Shown here: one piece after another, positions 1-11,201 of the stretch | Layout: every line of letters begins with the position of its first letter | Position numbering within the stretch: the stretch's first letter is position 1 | NCBI GenBank assembly: GCA_030248215.1 | Contig: JASANG010001452.1 | Location: 62,001 to 126,000, forward strand | Direction of reading: 5' to 3' | DNA: 64,000 nucleotides | DNA from: Enoplolaimus lenunculus | Lineage: Eukaryota > Nematoda > Enoplea > Enoplida > Thoracostomopsidae | Made by a program: the position numbers and the translations under genes | The notes under the pieces: model-generated | Databases searched by the model: none | What the model saw: only the letters and a program-made list of their open reading frames with translations | Told to the model about the DNA's origin: nothing

Positions 1-207
1 AGCCTAAGCCTAAGCATAAGCCTAAGACTAAGCCAAAGCCTAAGCCTAAGCCTAAGCCTAAGCCTATGCCTATGCCTAAGCCTAAGCCTAAGCCTAAGCC
101 TAAGCCTAAGCCTAAGCCTAAGCCTAAGCCTAAGCCTATGTCTAAGCCTAAGCATAAGCCTAAGCCAAAGCCTAAGCCTAAGCCTAAGCCTAAGCCTAAG
201 CCTAATC
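1..207. repeat. TTAGGC-type hexamer array
   Basis: About 34 near-perfect AGCCTA units, which read as (TTAGGC)n on the other strand, with a few A/T variants. The array runs off the left edge. Short degenerate stretches of the same hexamer recur at about 11936-12005, 25141-25160, 25670-25710, 29650-29710, 38385-38420 and 50540-50590. The sequence is thus a dispersed repeat in this genome and not evidence of a chromosome end. Confidence 0.85.
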
Positions 208-1477
208 TCTCTTTGAAATTTCTTCACTAGATTAAAAAAACAAATCAGACGAGCAGGTTTTAAAATAACCTTTTGGGTATAGCAAAAATATAAAAACTCT
301 CGCTCACTACACTCTTCAGGCAAATTCAAAACTGTCCTCCCTGCAGTAAAATTCTGGTTACGCCTTCGTGGGTGAAACGATATAAGGAAATTTAGTGTTC
401 GTTGGAAACGATGCATTGATTGCGGTTTTAAAACATGACTTAGTTTCTACTATGCGCTGTTTAGCTATGAAAATATTGTGAACCCGATCCATGCTAGTTA
501 TCGTTGTTGCATTCAAGTGTACAGGCTGAAGCCGGGCTCGCAGCTAAGGGGAGACTAGGGAAGGGGGCTCAGCCTCCCTGGAAAGATATTAGCTCCCCCT
601 AGAAGTGTTCTAACCTTGCTTGTAAGTCATTGAAAACCGTTGAATGCCCCTCCTGAAAAATTTTCAGCCTTCCTAGCAAGGTTAGCCGGCCACAGGCCTG
701 GCTGGAGCTTATGTACTTTACACAGTCCAAATTCACACAGAAATTGAAAGGTTTGAGCCACACTTGCAACCATGCACGGTTAATGGTGAATCCAGAACTT
801 TTGTACGGTTCAAGGCCGCTTCAGAGTCGTCCCGTTTTTGATTGGCTGGAAAAGTGGAGGCTTAGATTTTAGAACATATTTTTGCCTTAGACTTTGGTTT
901 ACCTTTTATTCAACCCTCAGACTTAGACATAGGTCTAGGAATATGCTTAATTTACAGTTACGGTGTTGTATACGATTCTATTTTTCCATGCGATTTGTTC
1001 CTTCATATTATTCTTCCCCCCTAAAGCGTATTGATTAACTGCTAAGTTGACCTGTAAAGTTGCTATTGGAAAAGCGAGCACGGACATATCAAATGAAAAA
1101 TTTCTATCGCTTTATTGTATCCTTAGTTACTGCGAAATACTCGGATTCGAGCGGTCCGTTGACGTAGAAATGATCGGGAACTCAGACCTTTCTCTCTAAG
1201 CAGCTAAATAGCATGTATCCAAAAGACAGCTAGCACTAACCTTAGTTTGTAATAGGGTCAGAAAGGGGTTGAAAGTAAAAAGCCAAGAGTGACACTAAAC
1301 AGGTATCGGTATAACAATGGAAAAAACAGTTGGGGTAAACAAGGGTTTTCAACGAGGTTATCATGAGTTTATAGTCTTTCTAATTTGAAAGGGTAAAATT
1401 TTTCCAAAGGACCTGTCAGTGCCCCTGGCCTCCTCTGGCTACCGCCGACCCACTAAATTGTTTTGTTCCAATTTTAG
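208..1477. other. Intron or flank upstream of the EGF exon
   Basis: No coding sequence is supported here. It contains one copy of the ~165-bp MITE family (about 531-700) and a partial copy near 1395-1450. The short open frame at 838 has no start context, splice signals or composition to support it. Confidence 0.5.
531..700 (+). mobile_element. MITE family A copy (CAGGCCCGTAGCCA ends, ~165 bp)
   Basis: This family has ends related to CAGGCCCGTAGCC(A). Inside are runs of G or C and the conserved phrases CCTTGCTTGTAAGTCATTGA and AGCAAGGTGAGCTGGCTACG. Further copies lie at 4291-4448 (decayed), 6618-6782, 8425-8520 (partial), 10697-10849, 21751-21870 (truncated), 39285-39452, 44881-45046, 46186-46345, 48121-48284 and 53521-53685, in both orientations. 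No coding capacity. I did not find a clear target-site duplication, so the superfamily is open. Confidence 0.75.
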
Positions 1478-1600
1478 GACGGTGTGAGTCCAATGATTTC
1501 GTTTGTGATCATTTTTGTGAAGATCTGGTCACAGGAGACTCGCATCAGTGCAAATGCAGACCTGGAACACAGCTGTTGACTGACGGTGTCACTTGTGAAG
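1478..1600 (+). CDS. EGF-like domain exon
   Basis: The exon follows a TTTTAG acceptor and ends at GAAG before GTAGGC. It encodes 40 full codons with six cysteines spaced C-x5-C-x3-C-x10-C-x-C-x12-C, including CKCRPGTQLLTDGVTC, which is the classic tail of an EGF module. It starts with two bases of a split codon, so at least one more coding exon lies upstream, outside the window. It ends in phase 1, matching the first laminin-G exon at 4481. Confidence 0.85.
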
Positions 1601-4600
1601 GTAGGCAAGTGTGCGCCTGAGCTGGTTCTAAAGTGCTTGTTTAGGTTCACGAGTGTTAAATTTAACAGAAGGCGAAAGTCCCCACACACTGTTTTACATT
1701 GTGATATGCATAGGCGTTAGCCCTTCTCGCGTGGAACTGTAAAAAATGTTTTATTAAAATAGCCCCACGCTGCAGCGCGCCGCCGCGCCCCACCGCACGT
1801 CGCCATATACATTTTGCGTATATTTTTTGTTTACAACGCATAGCAGCGTGCGGCGACGCGCGGCGACGCGCAACAGCGTTCGGTGGGGTGCGGCGTTGCG
1901 CGGCGGCGCGCGGCGACGCGCAACAGCGTTCGGTGGGGTGCGGCGTTGCGCGGCGGCGTTTTAAACAGTAAGTTATAGCGCACCACTAAGGATTAGGTAT
2001 AGGGTTTAGGCTTAGGCTTATTCTCCAGCTCACGTTTAAGATTACGCGCAGCTAAGCGTTATTTGTGAGGAATTGCTTTATGTAGAGGAAACTGGACAAG
2101 TACCGGTTCCAGGATTCGATGGTAACGAGTGTACAATAGTTTTTGTGTTTTGAAATTTGACAGTTATATTAATAGGTGCCGTCGTAAGGAACTGCGTGCC
2201 AAAATGGAGGTTTTGGCTAGCGTCTATAAACATGCGCTGAAGTAATCTATTTTGTCTCGCTTAAAGGGTACCCCTTGTTATACCGTTACGCACTGTTATT
2301 TGTTTTTAATTCACGTCATGTGCTGAACCCACCGCCATTCTTGTCATACTGCAGTGACCCGAATAAGAGGGGGTAACAAGAGGGGGTAATAAGAGGAGGA
2401 AGGGGGCATTTTGAGTCCCAATCAATAGGGATCCGTATCCGTAATAAGAGTCCGTAAGCGGATAGAGCCATTAACCCTAATTCGAGTCCATAAATGTCAA
2501 TTATCTCTAATTGTAGCGCATAAATGACTCCAGGACCAAATATCGTTGAGTTCGAAGCTTTAAAGCATAGTTAAGTTTTGAAAGTACATTCCTAAGTATA
2601 ACCTTGCATTAGCGCTTAAGCTATTGACACAAGACAAGTAAATGTTTAATTCAACGGATAGTTGCAGTACCGGATACATATCAATAGTGAAGGGTGTCGG
2701 AGGGCGGGTGGAAAATAAATTGCATTCCGTAACCGAATAACAGGGTGTGCCCTCTGGAGAGGCCAAAGAAATATCAGTTCCCCATCTTATTCGGGTCACT
2801 ACAGTATTCTTTCGTTTGGGTAGAACGGGCCTAAGCACTTTTGACTGCCGTACTCTGTTATCTTTTTTTCTGAATTAAACAAAGTTTATGCGTTATTATG
2901 GTTTGGTTATTTTTATGGACACTTGGACTCAGAGTCGGATGAGGTTAACAATTTTTTACCTGACCCGCGCTTTAACCTGCACATTTACCCACGCTAAAAA
3001 GACCTATCCAAAACCCACCTTTTACCTGCGCCTGAAGTATACCAATGTTTTAAAGATCGCTGGTGATTTGCACTTTTAATGAAGAGGTTTATTCCGTATA
3101 CCGAAACCGAATACAAATATCTGGTTGATATTTGGATTTCAATTAGCGATACGTGCTCCTATTGATTGAGACTCCAAATCAAGCTCCCTCTCATAACTCC
3201 GTCTCCTCTTATTTGGGTCACAACAGTATACTTTACGTTTGACGTATTCATTTTGTTTTTTTCAAGGCAAATCTAATCAAACGCATATCGACGCTACAAC
3301 GCGACGGCAACGTCGGTTGCGGCAACATCAAACATATCTCAGACGACAGCGAATACCAACAGCTTCGCTCAGTATTGCTCAGGTGCAATCACAAGACTGC
3401 AATAGCAACGCAAACAAGCAATGCAACGCTCATTGGTGCAAATACACAAGTATTGAACCCTTTTTCGCATAGAGTATACTATGAGCAAACTAGAGGCAAC
3501 TGCGTGCGCAAAATAATACGTTTTATCTCATTAGCGTATGCGAAATTTTTATTTTCCGAATTTGAACTTTCTGAAAACATATCTTGCTCAGAAAACAAAA
3601 CTGAATAAAAATTTATTTAAACAACTAATACTGGCAAAGAAATTTAGAAGTTCTTTTCGGTAACTGTAATTGCCAACCTCCGCTAATGGCTTAACAATCA
3701 TTACCAGTCGTAGCGGGACTACATTAATTGAGCGAAGCTCGAACACACGTAAGCAATTAAGGTAATATGCAAATTAGTTGTTAGCTAACTATTCATTTAT
3801 CGGTTTTGGAGGTTTGTAAGCAATTTTCTACGATTCCTCGCACCCAAAAACCCTTCAGCCACCCTAATAATTTTTGGAATAATTGAAAAAGTCCTAATTT
3901 TGTCTTGTCAATTAAGCTAATATGCAAATTAGCTATTAGCTAACTATTCAGTTACCGGTTTTGGAGGTTTGTAAACAATTTACTCAGATTCGTCGCACCC
4001 AAAAACTTTCAGTAAACACTAATAATTATTGAAATAATTTAAAAAGTCCTAGTTTTGTCTTGTCAATTAAGCTAATATGCAAATTATCTATTAGCTAACT
4101 GCTCGAGTCTACGCAGATTCCTCGCACCCCAAAACCTTTTAATGCTAAATTAGATTGCTTCTAACTGTAATAATTAGTGGAATATGGTCAATTGATGGTA
4201 AATGCTATCCATCCGTGAATCTCAGCCTTTATCCAGGTTTAACATGCTAAAGGGCCAATATACCTAATAAACTTAGCAGCAAAGTAATTGCCAGCGCACC
4301 TGGTTAAAGAGGAAGGGTAAAATTTTTTAGAATAAGCATACAATGGTTTCCGATGCCTTGCAATCGAAGCTGAAATTTTTCGGGGGGGAGAACAAAATCT
4401 TTTAGGGGCTGAGCCACGTTCTCGTGTCCTTCCTTTATTACGGGTCCGTTTGGTGGTTTAAAACCTGCGTTTTGTTTTAGCTAATCAATCACCTCTAACA
4501 ACACCTTTGTTCGGTAGCGGCCAACGTAACTCTGATGATACAGCTTCATACATTCTATTCGAAAATTACAACTCATTTGAACAGAAAGATTTCACGATTT

Positions 4601-7600
4601 CAATTGAATTTATGCCAAAATCAACCAAAGGGTTATTGTTTTGGATTGGAACCCCAACATTTTCGGCGGATTTTGCTTCGATCACACTAGAAAGTGGCTA
4701 CATTGTATTCAGGTACATATGTCGTTTGATATTTCAGCAAAATAAACTCAGATTACCACGTTCAGATAAAATTTTGTCTTTTACTACAGTTTGAATGTAC
4801 CTTTTGTGTTCTTGTCTTTATATCAGAAATTTTGAGGAATATATCTTTCAAATGCCAAGAACGGGTCCAAACACAGTTTTAGGCCTTAGGTATTTACTTA
4901 GACTTAGGCCTTTGAACGGGTTTCGCTTTGGGTTTAGGTTGACTTTAGCTTTATGCTTAAAATTTAGAATTAGTTAAGTTTCTAAACGATCCTCAGCCCC
5001 GCTAGGCTTTACTTCTTTGACTTTATGCTTACACTATGGCTTTTGTGCTTAGATTCACGCTTAGACTTTAGCTTATACAATTTGTTCAGCGTCCTTTTTA
5101 TGTATGGACTGTCGCTATTAAGCGCAAGGTATTTTTTATCTCAAGGGGTTTACGTTTGAGCACCGTGTTGCACAATTAATAAACAATGATGTTGACATTA
5201 AAAACTTTTTTATAATTTTTAAATAAAAATTGTGGGTCGATGGTGCCCCCTGTTTTACAATTTGGATTAAACAAAAGGATACAGTACCGTTTATACATTT
5301 AAAATAACTTTATCTGTTTTGCGTTTGAGAACGAACCTATAATCCCATATGTAAACCGGTATATGAGCATCGATTTCGAAATGATTCAGCACATGTACGT
5401 TGCTAAAATTTCTGGCGCAGTTAATTTTAAAATGTGACGAGTGTTAACATCTTAACGGGAGGGGCACCAGAACTCCTACGCGATTCACCGTTGCCAATTC
5501 TATATGCAATTATTTTTAGGGTTTTTGCTTTATCGACTGTTCATAACTGCACAGTCTCCGATTTGATATATTTTAGCGGCTATTGTGAACATTTCTTCAT
5601 GATTAAGGTTAAGGCGTCGGCGCCATGCTTTGGTAAAGACTTACGCCTGGGTCTGAGCCTAAACCCACGCCTATTGGTGGAAGTGTACAAGATGATTTTT
5701 CTGCTTTTTTTCAGTATTAAATGCAACAACAAGAAGTTAGATTTGCTTTATTCAGTGATGCCAGCACTAGATCGATGGAATACGGTTGAAGCAAAAATGT
5801 CAGGTTGCGAACAGTTGAAACTCAGGCTGAACAATGGGCAAATTATCACAAAACAACGAGTTGTAGCTCAGGTATATCAAAGGTTTATATTTTTCAAATG
5901 CGTAAAGGTAGTTAATAGTAACAGGTTTTCAAAGTTGCAAACTGATGCAGTGGCAAAGTTTAAAATTGGCATCGATGTAATAAAAACAAATGTATTTTAA
6001 AAATTGTGCTGAATTTGAAACTTCAGCATTCAGGTTCGAGACTTACTTGACATATTACCAACTGGTAATAAATGGTACACATATTTGAGAATACGGGTCA
6101 AGAGCTTTTTTCAGACGGTGGTCTATGTGATTGTTACATAAGCACCAGTTACAAATTCAGGCCCAAGTATCCATTTTATTCGTTGTTAAGTTTTTAATCG
6201 GAAAATTCAACACGAATACAATCTCCAAAATTCGTTTTATCGAATGAAAAATATCAAATTAATTTCACAAAATTACATAATTTTTAGAATTATACCATCA
6301 CAGTCTAATACACCAGGTCTTGTAAATGATTTAGAAGACATATTTCTGTGTATATGCCAACCATATCCAATTATTATGGATCAAATTCAATTTATGTATT
6401 TTGCCAAGGGGTTGCAGAAACGATTTCACTGTTGGCGTGCCCCCATCCTGGAGTTCGGGAGCAGTCCCACCCCTATCTGCTCTGGCACTGTGTATGCCAT
6501 GTCGAAATTCTCACATGTATGTTAAAAAAGCTGCGATACATACATCGATATAACATTCGTAGTTAAGCATTCTAAATTTCACTACTGTTACACGTTATTT
6601 TATTCAGTATATATATTCAGGTCCGTATCAAACTCACCTTGGCAGGGAGATGCTAAAATTCTTTCAGGAGGGGCATACAAGAATTTTTAATGACTTACAA
6701 GCAATGTTGAAAATTTTCTAGGGGGATGGGGAATTATTGCAGGAGGGCTAAGCCCCCATGGCCCCTCTTGGCTGCGGGCTCGAATTTATTTGTTGCTTTT
6801 GTGTTCTAGGGCACTCAGCTAACCACAAGCAGGTATATTTTGATTGGAGGTCTTCCATTTTCATTACAACAAAGTTTGCTGCCAGTTGAAAACAACCTTA
6901 TTGAATATTCACAATTTAATGGATGCATCCGTAGTGTTAGTCTAAATGGTTATGAAATTATCAACAATTCATGCGAATGGCATAAGAATATTATTGATGC
7001 CTCAAATATAGGTGAGCGGTGTAAGCAAATGCTGACCCGTCGTCAGCCTCAACATATGTGGGCAACACATTTTTCAGGAGGGGTACACAACAATTTGCCA
7101 TGACTTACCATCAAGGTTTACTTGCTTTATCACACAGGCAGACTAATTAACAATAAATCTATTCAAACAAGAGTCGATGATCACGGTTAATGCAAGAGCG
7201 TACAATTTTGTAAGAATTGTGTCATACAAAATATATCGGCGGGTGTTGGTTTTTGGCCGACCCCACATATTTAGGGGGCAGTTGATGTTTGAAACGTAAA
7301 ATTCGTATTCGTTTTAATACTACTATTAACAAAGTAAGGTTCACAGTGTTGGAATATTTCAACATGTGAAATTGGCAAAATCAGTAAACTTGACACCTCC
7401 ACCCAAAATGTGTGAGGAGGATAGGCTAAAGAGGCAACGTGCGCTGGGTGCATTGTTTTGTGGTGCGCAGAATGTACCCAGTTACACACTCATGTTAAAA
7501 GCAGTCATTATCCACTCTCGACACAACCAATTGAGAGAGCTTATACCCGCCATCAGAATTTTCTCAAAACAATTTTCGATACAAAATTTTTATTTCTAAG

Positions 7601-10600
7601 CGCACAGAATGTACTCAGTTGCTCACTCCTGTTAAAAGCAGTCATTATCCACTCTTGATACAACCAATTGAGAGAGCTTATACCCGCCATCAGAATTTTC
7701 TCAAAACAATTTTCGATACGAAATTTTCATTTCTAAGCGATACCAATTTTAATTCATAATTTTTTGCATTTTCAACCTTCTACATCAGGTTTGTTATACC
7801 ATGGAACAGAACTAGCGTTGCATGATTCTAGCGTTGTACGGTAAACTCGCCTAATATGAACACTTTCGACATTGTTATATCTAAAACACATAGCTCAATA
7901 GTTAAAATTTGTTTGTAATGTCCATACTTGCAAAGTGACCATACAAGTCAAGTTTACCCGCGTTCCACCCTATATGTGACGGGTAGTATTCAGATCAGTT
8001 ACACACCAGGTCTAGTAACCAATTATACTCCATCGTTGAGTCTTCCACGCCATACAAAGGCCTTAATCTAAACGAAATAAGAAAAAATTGCACACTGTTG
8101 CATAAAAAATTTAGAGGGACTGAAGCCTATTTGGTTATAAGTCTCAAGCGGTGTAGCACTAACTGGCGAACGATGGCAATACATAGTTGGTTGTTCGTTT
8201 TTTTGGTTAGATTTTTGTATTTTTAGATCACTGCCCGTGGTCGACTAATAGCAATTCAGCATTTGGAAGTGCAATTTTGGGTCGTTCAAACGATACATTT
8301 AACTTGAACAGTATTAACTCAGAGTCTACTTTAACAGCGAACAACTCTTCATTTTGCAACGACACCGCTGGTTTATCGAGACGAAATGGTGAGATTCACT
8401 TCAGTACCTAAGCGAACTCATCCTGCTAGGCAGAGGAGGGGAGATGAAAATTTTCAGCAGACGCATACAAGGATTTGAGCCGGCTTACAATCGCGGTTGA
8501 AACCTTTCAGGCGAACAGGGCAAGATCTTAAAATGTCACGCGTAAGTCGCAACTGGCTATAATTCGAATTCCTCGTTTAAAGTTGTATTCTTTTATACAT
8601 CAGGTACCTTAAATAGGTTTGTCCATTTGAGCAACATTCGATTTAAAGTCAAATATAGTAGTCTAAAAACTGGTGTTTTCGACGTAACCCGATGCGCGGC
8701 TTGAATATGGTGCAGTCTACTTCTGACCAGAGCCGAGCAAGTGCTTTAATACTGACAATGCATTAATGTGTGTACGCGCTGTTACAGTTGCGCCCGCAAA
8801 TTGCATCTTTTGATTTCTATAACGCGTGTTTCAACAAGTGTATTAATTATTCAAAAGCCAGCTCCTATTTACGAGCGGCTGAACAACTAGTGTATGTCGG
8901 GAAATGTTTTTCCGGTTCCATGTCTGACTTGTGCTGCGCAGCGTGGTTGCCGTAACCTCAATCCCGTGCCGCCGAGAGTTGATAATGACTCTTTAGACAA
9001 GAGTGTGCAACTTGTTAAAATATGCATGGCACTCACTGTACCAGCGCTCGTTGCATTTTATCCATACCCTCTCGTTTTTGTGAAAACGCCATTTTAAATG
9101 GAACACAAAACAGAAGACGAAATATGATAATGAGAACCGTTTTGACGGTGTATTTTTGTAGCATTTTGTCTAATTTTGTGATTTCAACTACCACCCTAAA
9201 TAAAGGGGGCAAACCCAAACCATGACTTGTGTTGCGTACATCGTTTTCTACACAAAATATACCCGGTTGCATATTCTTGTTAAAGAGTATCATGCACTTT
9301 TGGTGCTATCGACCGTTCTGTAAAAGTGAACTACAAAAAAATTAATATATTAACTTTGAAAGCTGGTATAAGAAGCAAGCTTTCTAAATAAATTATTAAA
9401 GGCGTACTGTGTCAAATTATTGGAACTGGTGTTGGAAAGTTTTTAGACATTTCACGGCCGTTGACTATTAGACTCGGATCACCACGCTCGTACGTGTCGT
9501 TTTCTACGCATAGTTATTCAACACTGTATCAATTTCATCTGTCGCTACAGTTCAAAGCAGCTGTGATTAACAACAAAACGGCCGCAGTGTGCTTTTTTGG
9601 CTCACAGTCATCGTATATCGCGATTTATACTCAAAATCAAACGGTCAAATTTGAATTTAAACTTCAACGCGCTCCACCGGTTGTGATCAGGTTCAATCTT
9701 AATTTTGTAAAACAACGAAATGTTGAGTACTTAATATTAAGTACATACTGAATCAGTTTTTGTTTTATATTGTGAAATTAAATATTTTACATTTTTAGTT
9801 TTTTCATTTATAATTTGGCAGAAAATATGTTTTACTTTTAAGCTAATAATTCACATTTAAGCACTGAAGAATTAAAATTAATGATGATTGAATAAGTGAG
9901 CGTTTCCAGTGGAGAATAATTTGAAATACTATAGTTACTCTGATTATAAATAATTTTAACTAAAAACCCCTTTCTCACATGAAAATTTCCTATTTGACCG
10001 GAGACACGCTTTCCAGCTAGGATTCGTATGCAGTTGTCTCGGGTCGATTCGTTTAGTATTACCATTTAGCTGTACGAGCTTGGCGCTTGAACCCGTGCGG
10101 ACTGCAGCTGTCTGAAGAGTTTGTACTGCGTATATGCATAATTATAAAGTGCTCGTCCACGTCAAAAAGTAGTTTAACGTTCGACAATCTAAATTTCAGT
10201 CTTGCTTGCTTCTAAGTTCTGCGTTACGTTGCGTGAATTTTTCTGTGTTTCAGTTCAAACTCAATAAAGTCACTTTTGTCACATTGGATATCAATTGAAA
10301 CGTATTGGAGTGGACGACTTGGGATTTTAAAACTCAATACTTCTGTAAATTCAACGTGGCAACAATTATCGCAACCCTCGTCCCAGTTTCGACCGTTCAT
10401 TCAGTCACAACAGATTGTATTTGGTTCACTGAGTTCAATCGAATCAAAATTTGTACCTCAACATTTACACAACATGCATGCGTTTCAAGGATGCATTAAG
10501 CAGGTAAAAAATTAGTCTAATTTTCTTAGTTTTATAAGTTGTATATAATTATTCATTTCTTGAATGTAATTATTTAACTATATTTTTAATTTTGCTTTGT

Positions 10601-11201
10601 CATGTCAAATCTATAATACACTTTTCCATAGTGAAAAATGTTTAATACCTATTGAAGGTAAAAAAGTATTTTGACAGACGCTAAATTTGTAGACATTCTG
10701 GGTCAGTAGCCAAGGGGTCCAGCCACTTTTGGAAAAATGTTGGACCCCTACAAGATTTTCAATCTTGCCTTTAAGTCGTTGAAATCCCTTGAATGCCCCT
10801 GCTGAAAAATTTTTGGTTCCCCTAGCAAGGTGAGCTGGCTACGGTCCTGATACATTCTCTTTTAATTCTAGACAAAATATCGTTTTGCTCAGTAAAAATT
10901 TAATTCAGTGTTTTTAGTTTTGCAAAACAGCATTTTTAAAAATGATTTAAAAAACGAAAACCGTTTAAAATAGCGTTTTGGACACTATGCATTACTTGGT
11001 AGTTTGAAATTGGATTTAGAACCATGCTTAAAGAGCAAGCAATTCTCCGCTAGTGATCTATACCTTAAATAGCGAATTACTTTTTCTACTCAGAAAATGT
11101 GGAACAACGTTGTATTTCAGATAACGCTTAATGATCGACGTTTGAACATCACCGCAGACCACATCTTCGCTTCGAAAGCTACCGAAAATTGCTCTGATTG
11201 A
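1478..11201 (+). CDS. Gas6/protein S-like secreted protein, 3' part (EGF + two laminin-G domains)
   Basis: Eight exons join in phase and end in TGA: 1478-1600, 4481-4712, 5715-5871, 6810-7011, 8227-8388, 9447-9690, 10254-10503 and 11121-11201. Every junction has AG before and GT after the exon, and the phases match (1,2,0,1,1,2,0). The 482 residues present are one six-Cys EGF module, laminin-G 1, a Ser/Asn-rich linker and laminin-G 2, which ends close to the C-terminus. Gas6 and protein S share this order: EGFs, then two SHBG-type LamG domains, then the end. In that family the LamG pair binds TAM receptor kinases and the N-terminal Gla domain binds phosphatidylserine. No Gla domain is visible here, and the 5' exons would lie left of the window. 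Alternatives are another EGF-LamG extracellular matrix protein. The LamG assignment is firm; the Gas6/protein S orthology is inferred from domain order. A candidate AATAAA lies at 11487. Confidence 0.72.
1755..1965. mobile_element. GC-rich foldback element
   Basis: A very GC-rich island in AT-rich intron. The left arm is GCCGCCGCGCCCCACCGCAC and the right arm holds its inverse (GGTGGGGTGCGGCG...GCGGCGG). The arms are separated by an AT-rich loop around 1805-1840. A segment of about 50 bp in the right arm (GCGACGCGCAACAGCG start) is present twice in tandem. The outer ends are TTTTATTAAAAT and TTTTAAA. Likely a non-autonomous foldback MITE. Confidence 0.6.
2347..2806. mobile_element. MITE family B copy, TA-flanked (~460 bp)
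   Basis: The element begins TACTGCAGTGACCCGAATAA and ends with the inverse TTATTCGGGTCACTACAGTA, so TA dinucleotides flank an inverted repeat of about 20 bp. This is typical of Tc1/mariner-type MITEs. Related full or partial copies lie at 12987-13393, 13780-14140 (in DGK intron 17), 19073-19235, 26666-26828, 40028-40260 and 58425-58812. Shared internal phrases are GTCCGTAAGCGGATAGAG and AATATCAGT near the right end. There is no transposase frame. Confidence 0.8.
3755..4140. repeat. Tandem repeat, about 2.5 units of ~155 bp
   Basis: Units start at CAATTAAGSTAATATGCAAA (3755, 3908 and 4066), run through GGTTTTGGAGGTTTGTAA and CGCACCCAAAAAC, and end AAAGTCCTARTTTTGTCTTG. The third unit is shortened. 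Non-coding and intronic. Confidence 0.8.
4481..7011 (+). CDS. Laminin-G domain 1 (exons 4481-4712, 5715-5871, 6810-7011)
   Basis: Three exons encode a LamG fold of about 195 residues. The first carries the opening strands (FTISIEFMPKSTKGLLFWIG). The second carries the centre, with ALDRWNTVEAKM in the place of the usual 'dg.wH.v' strand. The third carries ILIGGLP and FNGCIRSVSLNGY, followed by a second Cys, which is the hallmark C-terminal disulphide region of LamG/SHBG domains. The junction phases are 2 and 0. The exon ends in phase 1 at GTGAGC. The longer open frame around the middle exon reads back into the intron and is not coding there. Confidence 0.85.
7462..7738. repeat. Tandem duplication, 2 units of ~138 bp
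   Basis: The block CGCAGAATGTACCCAGTT... to ...TTTTTATTTCTAAG is followed at once by a second copy (CGCACAGAATGTACTCAG...) with few differences. It lies in the intron between the LamG1 end and the linker exon. The overlapping short open frames result from the duplication. Confidence 0.85.
8227..8388 (+). CDS. Ser/Asn-rich linker exon between the two laminin-G domains
   Basis: This exon lies between a TTTTTAG acceptor and a GTGAGA donor. Both ends are phase 1, so 53 whole codons are kept in frame. The peptide starts DHCPWSTNSNS and is rich in Ser, Asn and Thr, with two cysteines and several N-x-S/T sites, as expected for a secreted linker. I recognise no domain. Protein S and Gas6 have a short Cys-containing stretch at this place. 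Confidence 0.65.
9447..11201 (+). CDS. Laminin-G domain 2 and C-terminus (exons 9447-9690, 10254-10503, 11121-11201)
   Basis: The first exon holds the early beta strands (YQFHLSLQFKAAVINN, AAVCFFGSQSSYIAIY). The second has HWISIETYWSGRLGILKLN and FQGCIKQ. The last exon starts ITLNDRRLNITADHIF and ends ATENCSD-stop, which pairs the last two cysteines as in SHBG-type LamG domains. The junction phases are 2 and 0. The donor of the first exon (AG|GTTCAA) is weak, but the phase and the homology across it fit. Few residues follow the last Cys, so the protein ends with the domain. Confidence 0.82.

Larger units (their letters stand above)
1601..4480 (+). other. Intron between EGF exon and laminin-G 1
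   Basis: Runs from GTAGGC to TTTTAG with no exon in between, since the phases of the flanking exons match directly. It holds the GC-rich foldback, family B at 2347-2806, a stray family-B end near 3205-3232, the tandem repeat at 3755-4140 and a decayed family-A copy at 4291-4448. The open frames at 3239-3608 lack support. Confidence 0.6.

Noticed and set aside
1-207. Chromosome end (telomere)
   Set aside because: The same hexamer occurs in many interstitial patches and inside a MITE; nothing shows that the window starts at a chromosome end.
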